Positions 30,917 through 39,896 are shown, counted from the first letter of the stretch. The stretch is DNA of 64,000 nt from an uncultured Coriobacteriaceae bacterium (GCA_949287085.1 CASEER010000005.1:1-64000); one strand, 5' to 3'. Numbers and translations are program-made. Notes: generated by a model from the letters alone, not told the origin.

Positions 30917-31768
30917 ATGCTCGTTACCACTAAAGAGATGCTGCTCGACGCGCAGAAGAACCACTACGGCGTGGGCGCGTTCAACGTCGAAAACCTCGAG
31001 TTCGTCATGGCGGTGCTCGCCGCTGCCGAGGAGACCAAGTCCCCGGTGATCATGCAGACTACGCCCGGCACCATCAAGACCGCCGGCCTCGACTACTTCT
31101 ACGGCATGGTGGCCGCTGCCGCCGCGCGCACCGAGGTCCCCGTTGCGCTGCACCTCGATCATGGTGACGGCTACGATCGCTGCATGCAGGCCCTGCGCAC
31201 CGGCTACACCTCCGTCATGATCGACGGCTCCCACGAGTCCTTTGAGGACAATATCGCGCTCACCGCGAGCGTTGCCCGCGCGGGCGCTGCTATGGGCGTG
31301 CCGGTCGAGGCCGAGCTTGGCAAGGTTGGCGGCAAGGAGGACGACGGCCCGGCGGTCGAGGGCGAGAACCCCTACACCGACCCGGACGAGGCCCGCGAGT
31401 TCGTCGAGCGCACCGGCTGCACCTCGCTTGCCATCGGCGTGGGCACCGCGCATGGCGTGTACACCGAGACCCCGCACATCGAGCAGGACGTTGTGAAGGC
31501 CATTCGCGCCGCCGTGGATGTGCCGCTCGTGCTCCACGGCACCTCGGGTGTGCCCGATGAGCAGGTTGCCGAGGCCGTGAAGAACGGCATCTGCAAGGTC
31601 AACTACGCGACCGAGCTGCGCCAGGCCTACACCAAGGGCTTTATGGCATATATGGCCGAGAACCCCGGCTGCTTTGACCCCAAGAAGCCGGCGAAGCAGG
31701 GCATGGCCGAGATTACGAACATCGTGAAGATTCGTATGGAGAACCTGGGCTCGGTGGGCCGCGCGTAG
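30917..31768 (+). CDS. Class II ketose-bisphosphate aldolase, probably tagatose-1,6-bisphosphate aldolase
   Basis: This 283-residue zinc-dependent class II aldolase has ALHLDHGDGYDRCMQALRTGYTSVMIDGSH (zinc His and catalytic Asp), PVEAELGKVGGKEDD, CTSLAIGVGTAHGVY (zinc His) and PLVLHGTSGVPDEQVAEAVKNGICKVNYATELR. The family includes FbaA, GatY and KbaY; the ~284-residue length and short loops resemble GatY/KbaY. Together with LacAB and the PfkB-type kinase it completes the tagatose-6-P pathway, replacing the class I LacD found in lactic acid bacteria. Fructose-1,6-bisphosphate could also be a substrate. An AAAGGAGAAGCAGGG site precedes the ATG. Confidence 0.88.
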   Translation: MLVTTKEMLLDAQKNHYGVGAFNVENLEFVMAVLAAAEETKSPVIMQTTPGTIKTAGLDYFYGMVAAAAARTEVPVALHLDHGDGYDRCMQALRTGYTSVMIDGSHESFEDNIALTASVARAGAAMGVPVEAELGKVGGKEDDGPAVEGENPYTDPDEAREFVERTGCTSLAIGVGTAHGVYTETPHIEQDVVKAIRAAVDVPLVLHGTSGVPDEQVAEAVKNGICKVNYATELRQAYTKGFMAYMAENPGCFDPKKPAKQGMAEITNIVKIRMENLGSVGRA

Positions 31769-31795
31769 GCTCGAAGGGCGTTCGTTCCCATCGGT

Positions 31796-31863
31796 GGCGC
31801 CGGAGGTTCCGCCGCGTCCTCGCGCTTTGCGCGGCGGATTACGGCTCGGGGATCTCCGGCGCC
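31796..31863. terminator. Nested GC hairpin after the aldolase
   Basis: GGCGCCGGAG (31796) pairs with CTCCGGCGCC (31854-31863), and an inner CCGCCGCG/CGCGGCGG stem sits inside. No T-run follows; it is a likely factor-dependent terminator or 3' stabiliser. Confidence 0.6.
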
Positions 31864-31877
31864 GCTTTCGTTTCATG

Positions 31878-31947
31878 GATTGGTTGGGGACGTGATCCGT
31901 CCAACCCATTCCGCCGATGGGTTGGTTGGGGACGTGTTCCAGACAAC
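31878..31947. repeat. REP-like repeat with two GGTTGGGGACGTG copies
   Basis: GGTTGGGGACGTGATCC (31882) and GGTTGGGGACGTGTTCC (31924) are direct repeats, with CCAACCCAT/ATGGGTTGG inverted between them. GTTGGGGACGTGTTC is shared with the repeat at 23353 upstream of nagA. Confidence 0.7.
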
Positions 31948-32176
31948 CCTTTTTACCTTCTGTGCACAGGTAGATGGAGCGTGGCTGGGGCGGAGCTTCC
32001 TCTAGGCAGCACCGGGCGCGGCGGATATGGGTTAAGGGGCTTGTTTCCGACAGGCCGGGGGAAGACAGCCGTGGCGGATGCGGCGGTGCCGGTGGGGCAA
32101 CGCAGGCGGGCGAGGCGGCGCAGGGACGCCAACGTCGGCGGGCGTTTTTTTCTGCAAGAGATCAAAACTGCCAGCC

Positions 32177-32230
32177 GAGGTCCTCGATTTGGACGTTTTT
32201 ACATTCTAAAACGGCAAGATCGAGGACCTC
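32177..32230. repeat. Nested inverted repeat upstream of pyk
   Basis: GAGGTCCTCGAT (32177-32188) pairs perfectly with ATCGAGGACCTC (32219-32230), and CGTTTT (32194) pairs with AAAACG (32208-32213) inside it. The two stems together would form a long, regular hairpin in RNA from either strand. Confidence 0.65.
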
Positions 32231-32568
32231 GTCGGACGAACTTGCGCTCGGGCGGCGTTCACCCTCATTGATAGACGGTGTCAATCCCGGCTGGCAGGCG
32301 CACGTGCCGGTTGGCGGCCGGTATCCATCCCGACCGATTGGCACCCACCCCGGTTGAGGGTGCGTTAAGATTGGGCAAACGTTTCGTAAGGGCGGACAGC
32401 CGAGCTCATCGGCAGGACATACCTTGCTTTATGGTCGAATATAGTGAGTAAAATGCTCGCGCATGGTCATATCATTTCACCGAGCGATTCTCTACTATAG
32501 AACAGACAATGCGTACCGGAGCCGCCGGGCCCGGACGTGGGCGCATGTGATCACAGATGGAGGGATTC

Positions 32569-34029
32569 ATGAACAAGCGTACCAAGATTGTATGCACCAT
32601 GGGGCCAGCGTGTGACGACGAAAACATCCTACGCGAGATGATTCTTGCGGGCATGAACGTCGCTCGCTTCAACTTCAGTCACGGCAGCCACGAGGAGCAC
32701 CACGAGCGCATGGAGCGCGTAAAGCGCATCTCTCGCGAGCTCGGCATTCCTGTTGGCATCTTGCTCGACACCAAGGGCCCCGAGATTCGCACCGGCTTCC
32801 TTGAGGGCCACGCCAAGGTCATGCTCCAGACGGGCAGCAAGGTCACGGTCACCGCGGCCGAGACCTCCGAGGACCTGCTGGGCACTTCCGAGCACTTCTA
32901 TCTTGATCACCTTGAGCTCCCGCGTGAGGTGCACGAGGGTGGCACCATCCTCATCGACGACGGTCTCATTGGCCTTACCGTCGACAGCATCGATGGCCAG
33001 GACATTCACTGCACCGTGCAGAATGGCGGCGAGCTGGGCGAAAAGAAGGGCGTGAACGTCCCCAACGCCAAGCTGTCGCTCCCGAGCATTACCGAGCAGG
33101 ACCGCGACGACATTCTCTTTGGCCTCAAGGAGGGCATCGACTTTATTGCCGCGTCCTTCATCCGCGGGCCCGAGGGCGTGAAGGAGATCCGCAAGCTCTG
33201 CCAGGAGAACGGCGGCGAGCACGTGGACATCTTCCCCAAGATCGAGTGCGCGCTGGCGGTGTACCACTTTGACGATATCCTCAAGGTCTCCGACGGCATC
33301 ATGGTTGCCCGTGGTGACCTGGGCGTCGAGGTGGCCCCCGAGGTTTGCCCGACCATCCAGAAGGAAATCATCGGCAAGTGTAACGCGGCGAGCAAGCCGG
33401 TCATCACGGCCACGCAGATGCTCGACTCCATGATCCGCAACCCGCGCCCCACGCGCGCCGAGGTCACCGACGTGGCCAACGCCATCAATGACGGCACCGA
33501 CGCCGTGATGCTTTCGGGCGAGTCTGCCGCCGGCAAGTACCCGCTCGAGGCCGTGAAGATGATGGCAAACATTTGCCTGACCACTGAGGCCACCATCCCC
33601 GAGCACCGGCCGTTCGACTTTGACCTCATTGACCCGGGCCGCAACCGCGTGAACGCCGCCGTGGGTCTTTCGGCCGTGACCACCGCGTTTAACGTGGGCG
33701 CCAAGGCCATCCTTACGCCGACCAATTCCGGCCGTTCCGCGCGTCTGGTCTCGAATTTCCGCCCTGTGCTGCCCATCCAGGCCGCCACGCCCAACGAGTG
33801 GGCCATGCGCAAGATGACCGTGTATTGGGGCGTCGAGCCCAAGCTTTCGGGCCACACCGTGGGCAGCATCGCCTACGTGGTGAACAACGCCATGGTCGAG
33901 GCCAAGGAAACGGGCATCGTGAACAAGGACGATCTGGTTGTGGTAACCGCTGGCGACCCCGCGATCCCCGTGATCGTGCCGGGCAGCCAGGTGTCCACCA
34001 ACGTGGTCTACGTGGCGCAGGTGCTGTAG
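32569..34029 (+). CDS. pyk: Pyruvate kinase
   Basis: This 486-residue enzyme catalyses PEP + ADP to pyruvate + ATP. Motifs include KRTKIVCTMGPACDD, NVARFNFSHGSHEEH, GILLDTKGPEIRTGF, FPKIECALAVYHFDDIL (catalytic Lys/Glu), GIMVARGDLGVEVAPE and KPVITATQMLDSMIRNPRPTRAEVTDVANAINDGTDAVMLSGESAAGKYP. The C-terminal regulatory domain is present without the extra PEP-utiliser domain of some Gram-positive enzymes. The ATG at 32569 follows GGAGGG; another in-frame ATG at 32557 lacks a site. A strong terminator follows at 34084-34128. Confidence 0.97.
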   Translation: MNKRTKIVCTMGPACDDENILREMILAGMNVARFNFSHGSHEEHHERMERVKRISRELGIPVGILLDTKGPEIRTGFLEGHAKVMLQTGSKVTVTAAETSEDLLGTSEHFYLDHLELPREVHEGGTILIDDGLIGLTVDSIDGQDIHCTVQNGGELGEKKGVNVPNAKLSLPSITEQDRDDILFGLKEGIDFIAASFIRGPEGVKEIRKLCQENGGEHVDIFPKIECALAVYHFDDILKVSDGIMVARGDLGVEVAPEVCPTIQKEIIGKCNAASKPVITATQMLDSMIRNPRPTRAEVTDVANAINDGTDAVMLSGESAAGKYPLEAVKMMANICLTTEATIPEHRPFDFDLIDPGRNRVNAAVGLSAVTTAFNVGAKAILTPTNSGRSARLVSNFRPVLPIQAATPNEWAMRKMTVYWGVEPKLSGHTVGSIAYVVNNAMVEAKETGIVNKDDLVVVTAGDPAIPVIVPGSQVSTNVVYVAQVL

Positions 34030-34083
34030 CTGCAGGGAGCATAGTTGGCGAGCTGCTGTGGTAGCGGCGCTTACCTATGCAAG

Positions 34084-34128
34084 AAAACGCGGATAAGGGC
34101 TGAGGTTTCTGGCCCTTATCCGCGTTTT
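34084..34128 (+). terminator. Intrinsic terminator of pyk
   Basis: AAAACGCGGATAAGGGC and GCCCTTATCCGCGTTTT form a 17-bp perfect stem with an 11-base loop. The symmetry (A4 before, T4 after) lets it work in both directions. Confidence 0.93.
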
Positions 34129-34198
34129 GCTATGATGGGCGTCTGCGGGTCGGCGCTGGTGCGGGCGGCGAACCTCCTGCAGGCTGCGGCCCTCTCAT

Positions 34199-35281
34199 CT
34201 ACTCCTTGATCGAACGCGCGAACGCTGCGGCTTCGGCAATGGATGCAGCAGGCGTGGCCCAGCTGGTCACAAAGCGGACGAGCTGGCGGCCCGCACCCGT
34301 GGGGTCGTCCGCGGCGGTGGGCTCGCAGCCAAGGGCGTCGGACAGGCGCGCGGCCTCGCCCGGCGTTGCCCAGAAGAACTGCTGGTTGCCCGCGGTTTCC
34401 AAATATGGCTCATAGCCCGCCGCCACCAGACCCTGGGCAAGCTCCGTTGCGCAGGCGTTGGCGTGCCGGGCAAGCTGCCAGTAGAGCACCTCGCCCGCTT
34501 CGTTGCGCGTTGCCGGGTCAAAGGCGGCCTCGTACATCACGCCCATCACGCGGCCCTTGGCCGTGAGCTGGCCGGCACGCTTGGTAAGGTAGGGGAGGCG
34601 CTCAATTGCGCGCCGTCCGCGCGGGGTGCGCGGGTTGACCACCAGGGCCTCGCCAAACAGCATGCCGTTTTTTGTTCCACCCAGGGTAAAGGCGTCGGCG
34701 CGCTCGGCAATATGCTGAATGGTCAGGTCTGCGCCCGCCGCCGTAATGCCGCTCGCCATGCGCGCGCCGTCCACGTACACCGCCACATCGCGCGCCACCG
34801 CCCAATCGCAGAGCGCATCAAACTCAGCGCGCGTATACACGTAGCCCAGCTCGCTGGTGTGCGAGAAGTAGAGCATGCCCGGGCGCGTGGTGGCCGCGCC
34901 GTTGGCAGCGCTTGCCTGCCACAGCGGCTCCATGCCCGCGCAGGTCAGGCGGCCCAGCGGGTCGTGCGTGGCCAAAAGGCGGCGGCCATGGGCCTCGATA
35001 GCGCCCGTCTCGTGAATGGTGGGATGCGCGTCGGCGGCGCACAGCGGGCCCTCAAACTCCTCGGTCAGGCTCGTGATGGCCAGGATGTTGGCAGGCGTGC
35101 CTCCGGGCACAAAGGCCACGCATGCGTTGGGCTGGCCAATCTCGGCGCGAATCAACTCGGCCGCATGCGCGCAGTGCTCGTCTGCCCCATAGCCAACGCA
35201 CTGTTCGAGGTTGGTGTGCACCAGCGCGTCGAGGATTGCCGGCGCGGCGCCCTCGCTGTAATCGTTCCGGAATTGCTGCAT
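34199..35281 (-). CDS. ltaE: Low-specificity threonine aldolase / beta-eliminating lyase family
   Basis: This 360-residue PLP enzyme of fold type I cleaves threonine or allo-threonine to glycine and acetaldehyde. Typical elements are FRNDYSEGAAPAILDAL, GYGADEHCAHAAELIRAEIG, FVPGGTPANILAI, DAHPTIHETGAIEAHG, VYVDGARMASGI and AFTLGGTKNGMLFGEALV, where the Lys binds PLP. It is encoded convergent to pyk and divergent from hisS. The ATG at 35281 has CAGGAGAAGG upstream. Threonine aldolase is the best reading; other beta-eliminating lyases share these motifs. Confidence 0.87.
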   Translation of the reverse strand: MQQFRNDYSEGAAPAILDALVHTNLEQCVGYGADEHCAHAAELIRAEIGQPNACVAFVPGGTPANILAITSLTEEFEGPLCAADAHPTIHETGAIEAHGRRLLATHDPLGRLTCAGMEPLWQASAANGAATTRPGMLYFSHTSELGYVYTRAEFDALCDWAVARDVAVYVDGARMASGITAAGADLTIQHIAERADAFTLGGTKNGMLFGEALVVNPRTPRGRRAIERLPYLTKRAGQLTAKGRVMGVMYEAAFDPATRNEAGEVLYWQLARHANACATELAQGLVAAGYEPYLETAGNQQFFWATPGEAARLSDALGCEPTAADDPTGAGRQLVRFVTSWATPAASIAEAAAFARSIKE

Positions 35282-35368
35282 GGCCTTCTCCTGAAAATCG
35301 CAGTGTCAATGGTTGGCTGACAGTGTACTCCCACCTCATTGGTATCTTGTTGAGATGGCGCGCTTGGT

Positions 35369-35397
35369 TTGCGGGTGTCCGCACGCGCCCATATAAT
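35369..35397 (+). promoter_or_regulatory. Promoter of hisS
   Basis: TTGCGG (35369-35374), a 17-base spacer and a perfect TATAAT (35392-35397) lie ~100 bases before hisS. No T-box motif is visible in the leader. Confidence 0.75.
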
Positions 35398-35498
35398 GAG
35401 GTTCCAAACAGCACATATGGTGCGGCAGCGGGCCGCGCGGGGCGTCTTGGGGCGCCGCCGTGCCGCGCGGGCGCCGCGCAGGGATAGAAAGGCGAACC

Positions 35499-36818
35499 AT
35501 GCAGGCGCAGAAGGCAGAGGGAACGCGAGACTTGATCGGGCGTGAGATGCGCGCGTGGCGGCGCATGCAGCGCGTTGCGGCCGAGGTGTTTGGCCCGTAC
35601 GGGTTTGAGCCAGTGGAGACGCCGGCTATCGAGCAGGTCGACGTGTTCGTGCACGGCATCGGCCAGTCCACCGACGTGGTGCGCAAGGAGATGTTCCGTG
35701 TGTTTTCGGGTGCTAACCTGGAGCGCGTGTTTGCCGAGGGGACGGACGCCAAGCTCAAGCCCAAGCAGCGCTTGGCCCTGCGCCCCGAGGGCACGGCGGG
35801 CGTGGTGCGCTCGGTCGTAGAGAACAACCTGGTTCCGCAGGGGGGCTCGCCCGTAAAGCTCTACTACGCCGAGGCCATGTTCCGCGGCGAGCGCCCGCAA
35901 AAGGGCCGCTTGCGCCAGTTCCATCAGGTGGGCATCGAGTGGCTGGGCGCGCCCGACCCGGCGGCGGATGCCGAGTGCATCATCATGCTCATGGAGTTCT
36001 ACAAGCGCCTGGGCTTTGACCGTTCCAAGCTGCGTCTGCTCATCAACAGCATGGGCGACCCGGCGTGCCGTCCGGCCTATCGCGAGAAGGTGCGCCAGTT
36101 CATTCTTGACCACGCCGACGAGATGTGCGACGAATGCCGTGAGCGCGCGGAGCTGAACCCCTTGCGCGCCTTTGATTGCAAAAGCGACCACTGCCGTGAG
36201 GTCATGAAGGACGCCCCGCTGGCACCCGATAACCTGTGCGACGACTGCCGCGCGCACTACGAGCAGGTCAAGCGCTACCTGGATGCGGCGGGCGTTCAGT
36301 ATGTGGAGGACCCGACGCTCGTGCGCGGCCTCGATTACTACACGCGCACCGTCTTTGAGGTGGAGGCGCCGGGTGCCGGCGTGGGCTCCATCGGTGGCGG
36401 TGGCCGCTACGACGGGCTTGTGGAACTTGAGGGCGGCAAACCTACGCCGGGCGTTGGCTTTGCCGTGGGCTTTGAGCGCGCGATGCTGGCGCTTGAGGCC
36501 TTTGGCGTGGAGCTGGGGGATGAGGTGGAGCCCTGCATCTACGTGGCCAACGCGGGCGACGACCTGCGCGGCGAGGTCTTTGCGCTCACGCACGAGCTGC
36601 GCCAGGCCGGTGTGCGCACCGAGGCCAACTACCAGGGCCGTTCGCTCAAGAGCCAGTTTAAACAGGCCGACAAGCTGGGCGCGCGGCTCATTGCCGTGGT
36701 GGGCGGCGACGAGATGGCCCAGGGCGTGGTGCGCTTGCGCGACATGACCTCGCACGATGAGGCGCTCGTTCCCCGCGACCGGCTGGTGGCCGAGGTATCG
36801 GCGCGTCTGTCGCGGTAA
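35499..36818 (+). CDS. hisS: Histidyl-tRNA synthetase
   Basis: This 439-residue class II synthetase has motif 1 in the N-terminal PYGFEPVETPAIEQ region, motif 2 LRPEGTAGVVRSVVE...YYAEAMFRGERPQKGRLRQFHQVGIE, the histidine-specific signature LVRGLDYYTRTVFEVEAPG, and motif 3 GVGFAVGFERAMLALE. An anticodon-binding domain follows, with ANYQGRSLKSQFKQADKLGARLIAVVGGDEM. The start is ATG 35499 after AGAAAGGCG; the upstream frame (13 codons) is GC-rich leader. It is probably monocistronic, with its own TATAAT promoter; ppc follows after ~190 bases with its own -10. Confidence 0.96.
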   Translation: MQAQKAEGTRDLIGREMRAWRRMQRVAAEVFGPYGFEPVETPAIEQVDVFVHGIGQSTDVVRKEMFRVFSGANLERVFAEGTDAKLKPKQRLALRPEGTAGVVRSVVENNLVPQGGSPVKLYYAEAMFRGERPQKGRLRQFHQVGIEWLGAPDPAADAECIIMLMEFYKRLGFDRSKLRLLINSMGDPACRPAYREKVRQFILDHADEMCDECRERAELNPLRAFDCKSDHCREVMKDAPLAPDNLCDDCRAHYEQVKRYLDAAGVQYVEDPTLVRGLDYYTRTVFEVEAPGAGVGSIGGGGRYDGLVELEGGKPTPGVGFAVGFERAMLALEAFGVELGDEVEPCIYVANAGDDLRGEVFALTHELRQAGVRTEANYQGRSLKSQFKQADKLGARLIAVVGGDEMAQGVVRLRDMTSHDEALVPRDRLVAEVSARLSR

Positions 36819-37012
36819 CGCCCGTTGCGGCGGCTCCGGCGTCGCAATGCAACCGCTCGGTTGATGGCACGCGCGTGGGCGTTGGTTGACGAATTCGTGA
36901 CGGCTTGGTTACAGCTCACATTGTGCGACGGCGCACGCTACCAGACCCGGGCGGGTTTTCTATAATGAGATGCGGTGTGCCCACTGCGGCAAATGACGAG
37001 TAAGGAGGCACC

Positions 37013-39805
37013 GTGAACACAACAACCAGCGGCGGCTATCAGACGGGCGAGGCGATCGACCACAAGTTGGGTGCGACCGACACCGACCGCGTGATTCGGA
37101 GCTATGCAGAAATTGCGCTGCCCGATGCCCTGCGCGACAACCTGGCGCTCTTTTTGCGCTTGGAGCGGCAGGTGCTCCGCGACTACAGCCCCGCGCTGTG
37201 CAGCACGTTTGACCAGCTGCTCAACAGCGTGACCCGCGCCAACGAGGGCGACCCCGGCGGGGTGGCCGCGGCAGAGACAACCGACGACCAAGGCATTCCT
37301 ACCGCCGACACCGAGAGCGCGCAGGCGTTCCGCGATGCGGTGGCGCTGCTCGACAGCCTCTCCATTGACGAGAAGCAGATGGTGGTGCGCGCCTTTACGT
37401 CGTTCTTCCACCTGGCCAACCTCTCCGAAGAAAACTACCGCGTGCAAAAGCTCCTGGAGCACGAACGCTCGGTGTCGATTGACTCTCCCGTGGATCCTTC
37501 CAACGAGCTTTCGGTGGCTTACGACCAGCTGGTTAAAGAAATGGGCGGCGGTCCGGCCACGCAGCTTCTGGCCAAGCTCGAGTTTCACCCGGTCTTTACC
37601 GCGCATCCCACTGAGGCGCGCCGCAAGGCCGTTGAGGGCAAGATCCGCCGTATCTCGCAGCTTTTGAGCGAGCATCCCAACTTGGGCGGCTCGGCGCTGG
37701 TGGAAAACGAGCGTCACCTGCTGCAGGAGATCGACGCTCTGGTGCGCACGAGCCCCATCGCCGTTAAAAAGCCCACGCCGGTCGAAGAGGCCGATACCAT
37801 CATCGACATCTTCGACAACACGCTCTTTGACACCATCCCCGAGGTGTACCGTCGTTTTGACGACTGGGTCTTGGGCGAGTATGCCGGTTCGGTGCCGCCC
37901 GTGTGCCCGGCGTTTTTCCACCCCGGCAGCTGGATCGGCTCGGACCGCGACGGCAACCCCAACGTGACCGCCAAGGTGTCGCGCCAGGTGGCGGCCAAGT
38001 TTGCCACGCACATGGTGAAGAAGCTGGCCGAGAAGTGCCGCCGCGTGGGCCGCAACCTCACGCTCGAGGCGCGCTACACCAAACCGTCCGACGAGCTGCT
38101 CAATCTGTGGAACCATCAGGTCGAGATGAGCGAGGTGCTTACGAGCCGCGCCGATGCTATCAGCGCATCCGAGCCGCATCGCGCCGTGATGCTCGTCATG
38201 GCCGATCGCCTGGATGCCACGGTGCGTCGCAACGCCGACACCATGTACCGCTCGGCCGACGATTTCCTGGCTGACCTGCGCATCGTGCAGCGCTCGCTTG
38301 CCGAGGCCGGTGCCCCGCGCGCGGCGTACGGCCCGGTGCAGACGCTTATCTGGCAGGTCGAGACCTTTGGCTTCCATATGGTCGAGATGGAGTTCCGTCA
38401 GCATTCGCTCGTGCACACCCGTGCCCTCGCCGACATTCACGAGCATGGTCGCCACGGCGATTTGCAGCCCATGACGCGCGAGGTGCTTGACACGTTTCGC
38501 GCCATCGGCTCCATTCAGAAGCGCTACGGCGAAAAGATGGCGCATCGCTACATCATCTCGTTCACCAAGAGCGCTCAGCATGTGGCCGATGTGTACGAGC
38601 TCGCGCAGCTGGCGTTTGCGCACCCCGAGGACGTTCCGGCGCTCGACGTGATTCCGCTCTTTGAGCAGCTCGAGGACCTTGAGGGCTGCGTGGACGTGCT
38701 GGACGAGATGCTCAAGCTGCCCGCCGTTCAGGCGCGCCTGGCGCAGACCAACCGCAAGATGGAGGTCATGCTCGGGTACTCGGATTCGTCAAAGGACGCC
38801 GGTCCCACCACGGCGACGCTCGCGCTGCATTCCGCGCAGGCGCGCATTGCGGAGTGGGCGGAGCGCAACAACATCGACCTGGTACTCATGCATGGTCGCG
38901 GCGGTGCCGTGGGCCGCGGTGGCGGTCCGGCCAACCGTGCCGTGCTCGCGCAGCCCAAGGGCTCGGTCAACTGCCACTTTAAGGTGACGGAGCAGGGCGA
39001 GGTCATCTTTGCGCGCTATGGCAACCCGCTGCTGGCACGTCGGCACATTGAGAGCGTGGCCGCGGCGACGCTGCTCAACTCGGCACCTTCGGTCGAGAAG
39101 ACCAACACCGAGTCCACCGAGCGCTACGCCGCGATGGCCGAGCGTCTGAACGAGGCCTCGCACGAGTGCTACCTCGACCTGCTCAATACCGACGACTTTG
39201 CGCCGTGGTTCTCGATCGTGACGCCGCTGACCGAAGTGGGCCTGCTGCCCATTGGCTCGCGTCCGGCTAAGCGCGGCCTGGGTGCCCAGTCGCTCGACGA
39301 CTTGCGCACCATTCCGTGGGTGTTCTCGTGGTCGCAGGCGCGCATTAATCTGGCCGCGTGGTATGGCCTGGGCACGGCGTGCGAGAAGCTGGGCGATCTT
39401 GAGCTGCTGCAGCGGGCGTACCGCGAGTGGCCGCTGTTCAGTACGTTCATCGATAACATCGAGATGTCCATCGCCAAGACCGATGGCCGCATTGCCAAGA
39501 TGTACCTCGCGCTTGGCGACCAGGACGACCTGGCCAAAAAGGTGTACGACGAGATGCAACTCACGCGCAAGTGGACCCTGGCGATCGTGGGCGACGCATG
39601 GCCGCTCGAGCATCGCCATGTGCTCGGCCGCGCGGTGCGTGTGCGCAACCCGTACGTGGACGCGCTGTCGCTGGCGCAGGTGCGTGCGCTGCGCGTGGTG
39701 CGCGAGCAGCAAGAGGAACTTTCCGAGGAGGCGAAGGCCGAGCTCTTGTCGCTCATCCTTTCGACCGTGACCGGCGTTTCTGCGGGGCTTCAGAACACGG
39801 GGTAA
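37013..39805 (+). CDS. ppc: Phosphoenolpyruvate carboxylase
   Basis: This 930-residue enzyme carboxylates PEP to oxaloacetate, an anaplerotic step that also feeds succinate formation. Hallmarks are FHPVFTAHPTEARRKAVEGKI (catalytic His), PGSWIGSDRDGNPNVTA, EVMLGYSDSSKDAGP, LMHGRGGAVGRGGGPANRAVLAQP (Gly-rich loop and catalytic Arg) and the C-terminal GVSAGLQNTG. The start is GTG 37013 with AAGGAGG at 37002. TATAAT at 36961-36966 is a likely -10, but no good -35 is seen. pyk and ppc close together suggest a PEP branch point under local control (inference). Confidence 0.97.
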   Translation: MNTTTSGGYQTGEAIDHKLGATDTDRVIRSYAEIALPDALRDNLALFLRLERQVLRDYSPALCSTFDQLLNSVTRANEGDPGGVAAAETTDDQGIPTADTESAQAFRDAVALLDSLSIDEKQMVVRAFTSFFHLANLSEENYRVQKLLEHERSVSIDSPVDPSNELSVAYDQLVKEMGGGPATQLLAKLEFHPVFTAHPTEARRKAVEGKIRRISQLLSEHPNLGGSALVENERHLLQEIDALVRTSPIAVKKPTPVEEADTIIDIFDNTLFDTIPEVYRRFDDWVLGEYAGSVPPVCPAFFHPGSWIGSDRDGNPNVTAKVSRQVAAKFATHMVKKLAEKCRRVGRNLTLEARYTKPSDELLNLWNHQVEMSEVLTSRADAISASEPHRAVMLVMADRLDATVRRNADTMYRSADDFLADLRIVQRSLAEAGAPRAAYGPVQTLIWQVETFGFHMVEMEFRQHSLVHTRALADIHEHGRHGDLQPMTREVLDTFRAIGSIQKRYGEKMAHRYIISFTKSAQHVADVYELAQLAFAHPEDVPALDVIPLFEQLEDLEGCVDVLDEMLKLPAVQARLAQTNRKMEVMLGYSDSSKDAGPTTATLALHSAQARIAEWAERNNIDLVLMHGRGGAVGRGGGPANRAVLAQPKGSVNCHFKVTEQGEVIFARYGNPLLARRHIESVAAATLLNSAPSVEKTNTESTERYAAMAERLNEASHECYLDLLNTDDFAPWFSIVTPLTEVGLLPIGSRPAKRGLGAQSLDDLRTIPWVFSWSQARINLAAWYGLGTACEKLGDLELLQRAYREWPLFSTFIDNIEMSIAKTDGRIAKMYLALGDQDDLAKKVYDEMQLTRKWTLAIVGDAWPLEHRHVLGRAVRVRNPYVDALSLAQVRALRVVREQQEELSEEAKAELLSLILSTVTGVSAGLQNTG

Positions 39806-39872
39806 GCGAAGGCTGTTCGCTCCCGGCGGACCCCGACCATATCGACTGCGCTCGAGCAGTCCTGCGCAAGAC

Positions 39873-39896
39873 GGAGGCCCCACTGGGGCCTCCTTT
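39873..39896 (+). terminator. Terminator of ppc
   Basis: GGAGGCCCC and GGGGCCTCC form a 9-bp stem with a 3-base loop, followed by TTT. It is nested inside the larger inverted repeat 39828-39844 / 39917-39933 (GGACCCCGACCATATCG and its complement). Confidence 0.75.

Larger units (their letters stand above)
31769..32568. other. Long intergenic region between the aldolase and pyruvate kinase
   Basis: The 800 bases contain no supported gene. They contain a nested hairpin (31796-31863), a REP-like repeat pair (31878-31947), a GC-rich stretch ending in a weak hairpin plus seven T (~32127-32154), and a nested inverted repeat at 32177-32230. The pyk promoter region is probably near 32400-32500; TATAGT at 32440-32445 and an ACTATAG block near 32497 are possible -10 elements without clear -35 partners. 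Confidence 0.5.

Noticed and set aside
31971-32160. The GC-rich block as RNase P RNA, 6S RNA or a cobalamin riboswitch
   Set aside because: None of the conserved core elements (for example the RNase P GAGGAAAGTCC element or the B12-box) could be found, so only 'possible small RNA' is reported.
31974-32357. A 127-codon ORF upstream of pyk
   Set aside because: The composition is Arg/Gly/Ser-rich with no motif, it runs through a T7 terminator-like stretch and a nested hairpin, and it has no good ribosome site.
35398-35498. A T-box leader before hisS
   Set aside because: The leader is only ~100 bases and contains no T-box consensus or specifier-loop arrangement.
35052-36755. A 567-codon minus-strand frame across hisS
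   Set aside because: It is a shadow of hisS, which has all class II synthetase motifs and its own promoter; no ribosome site or family match was seen in the minus frame.
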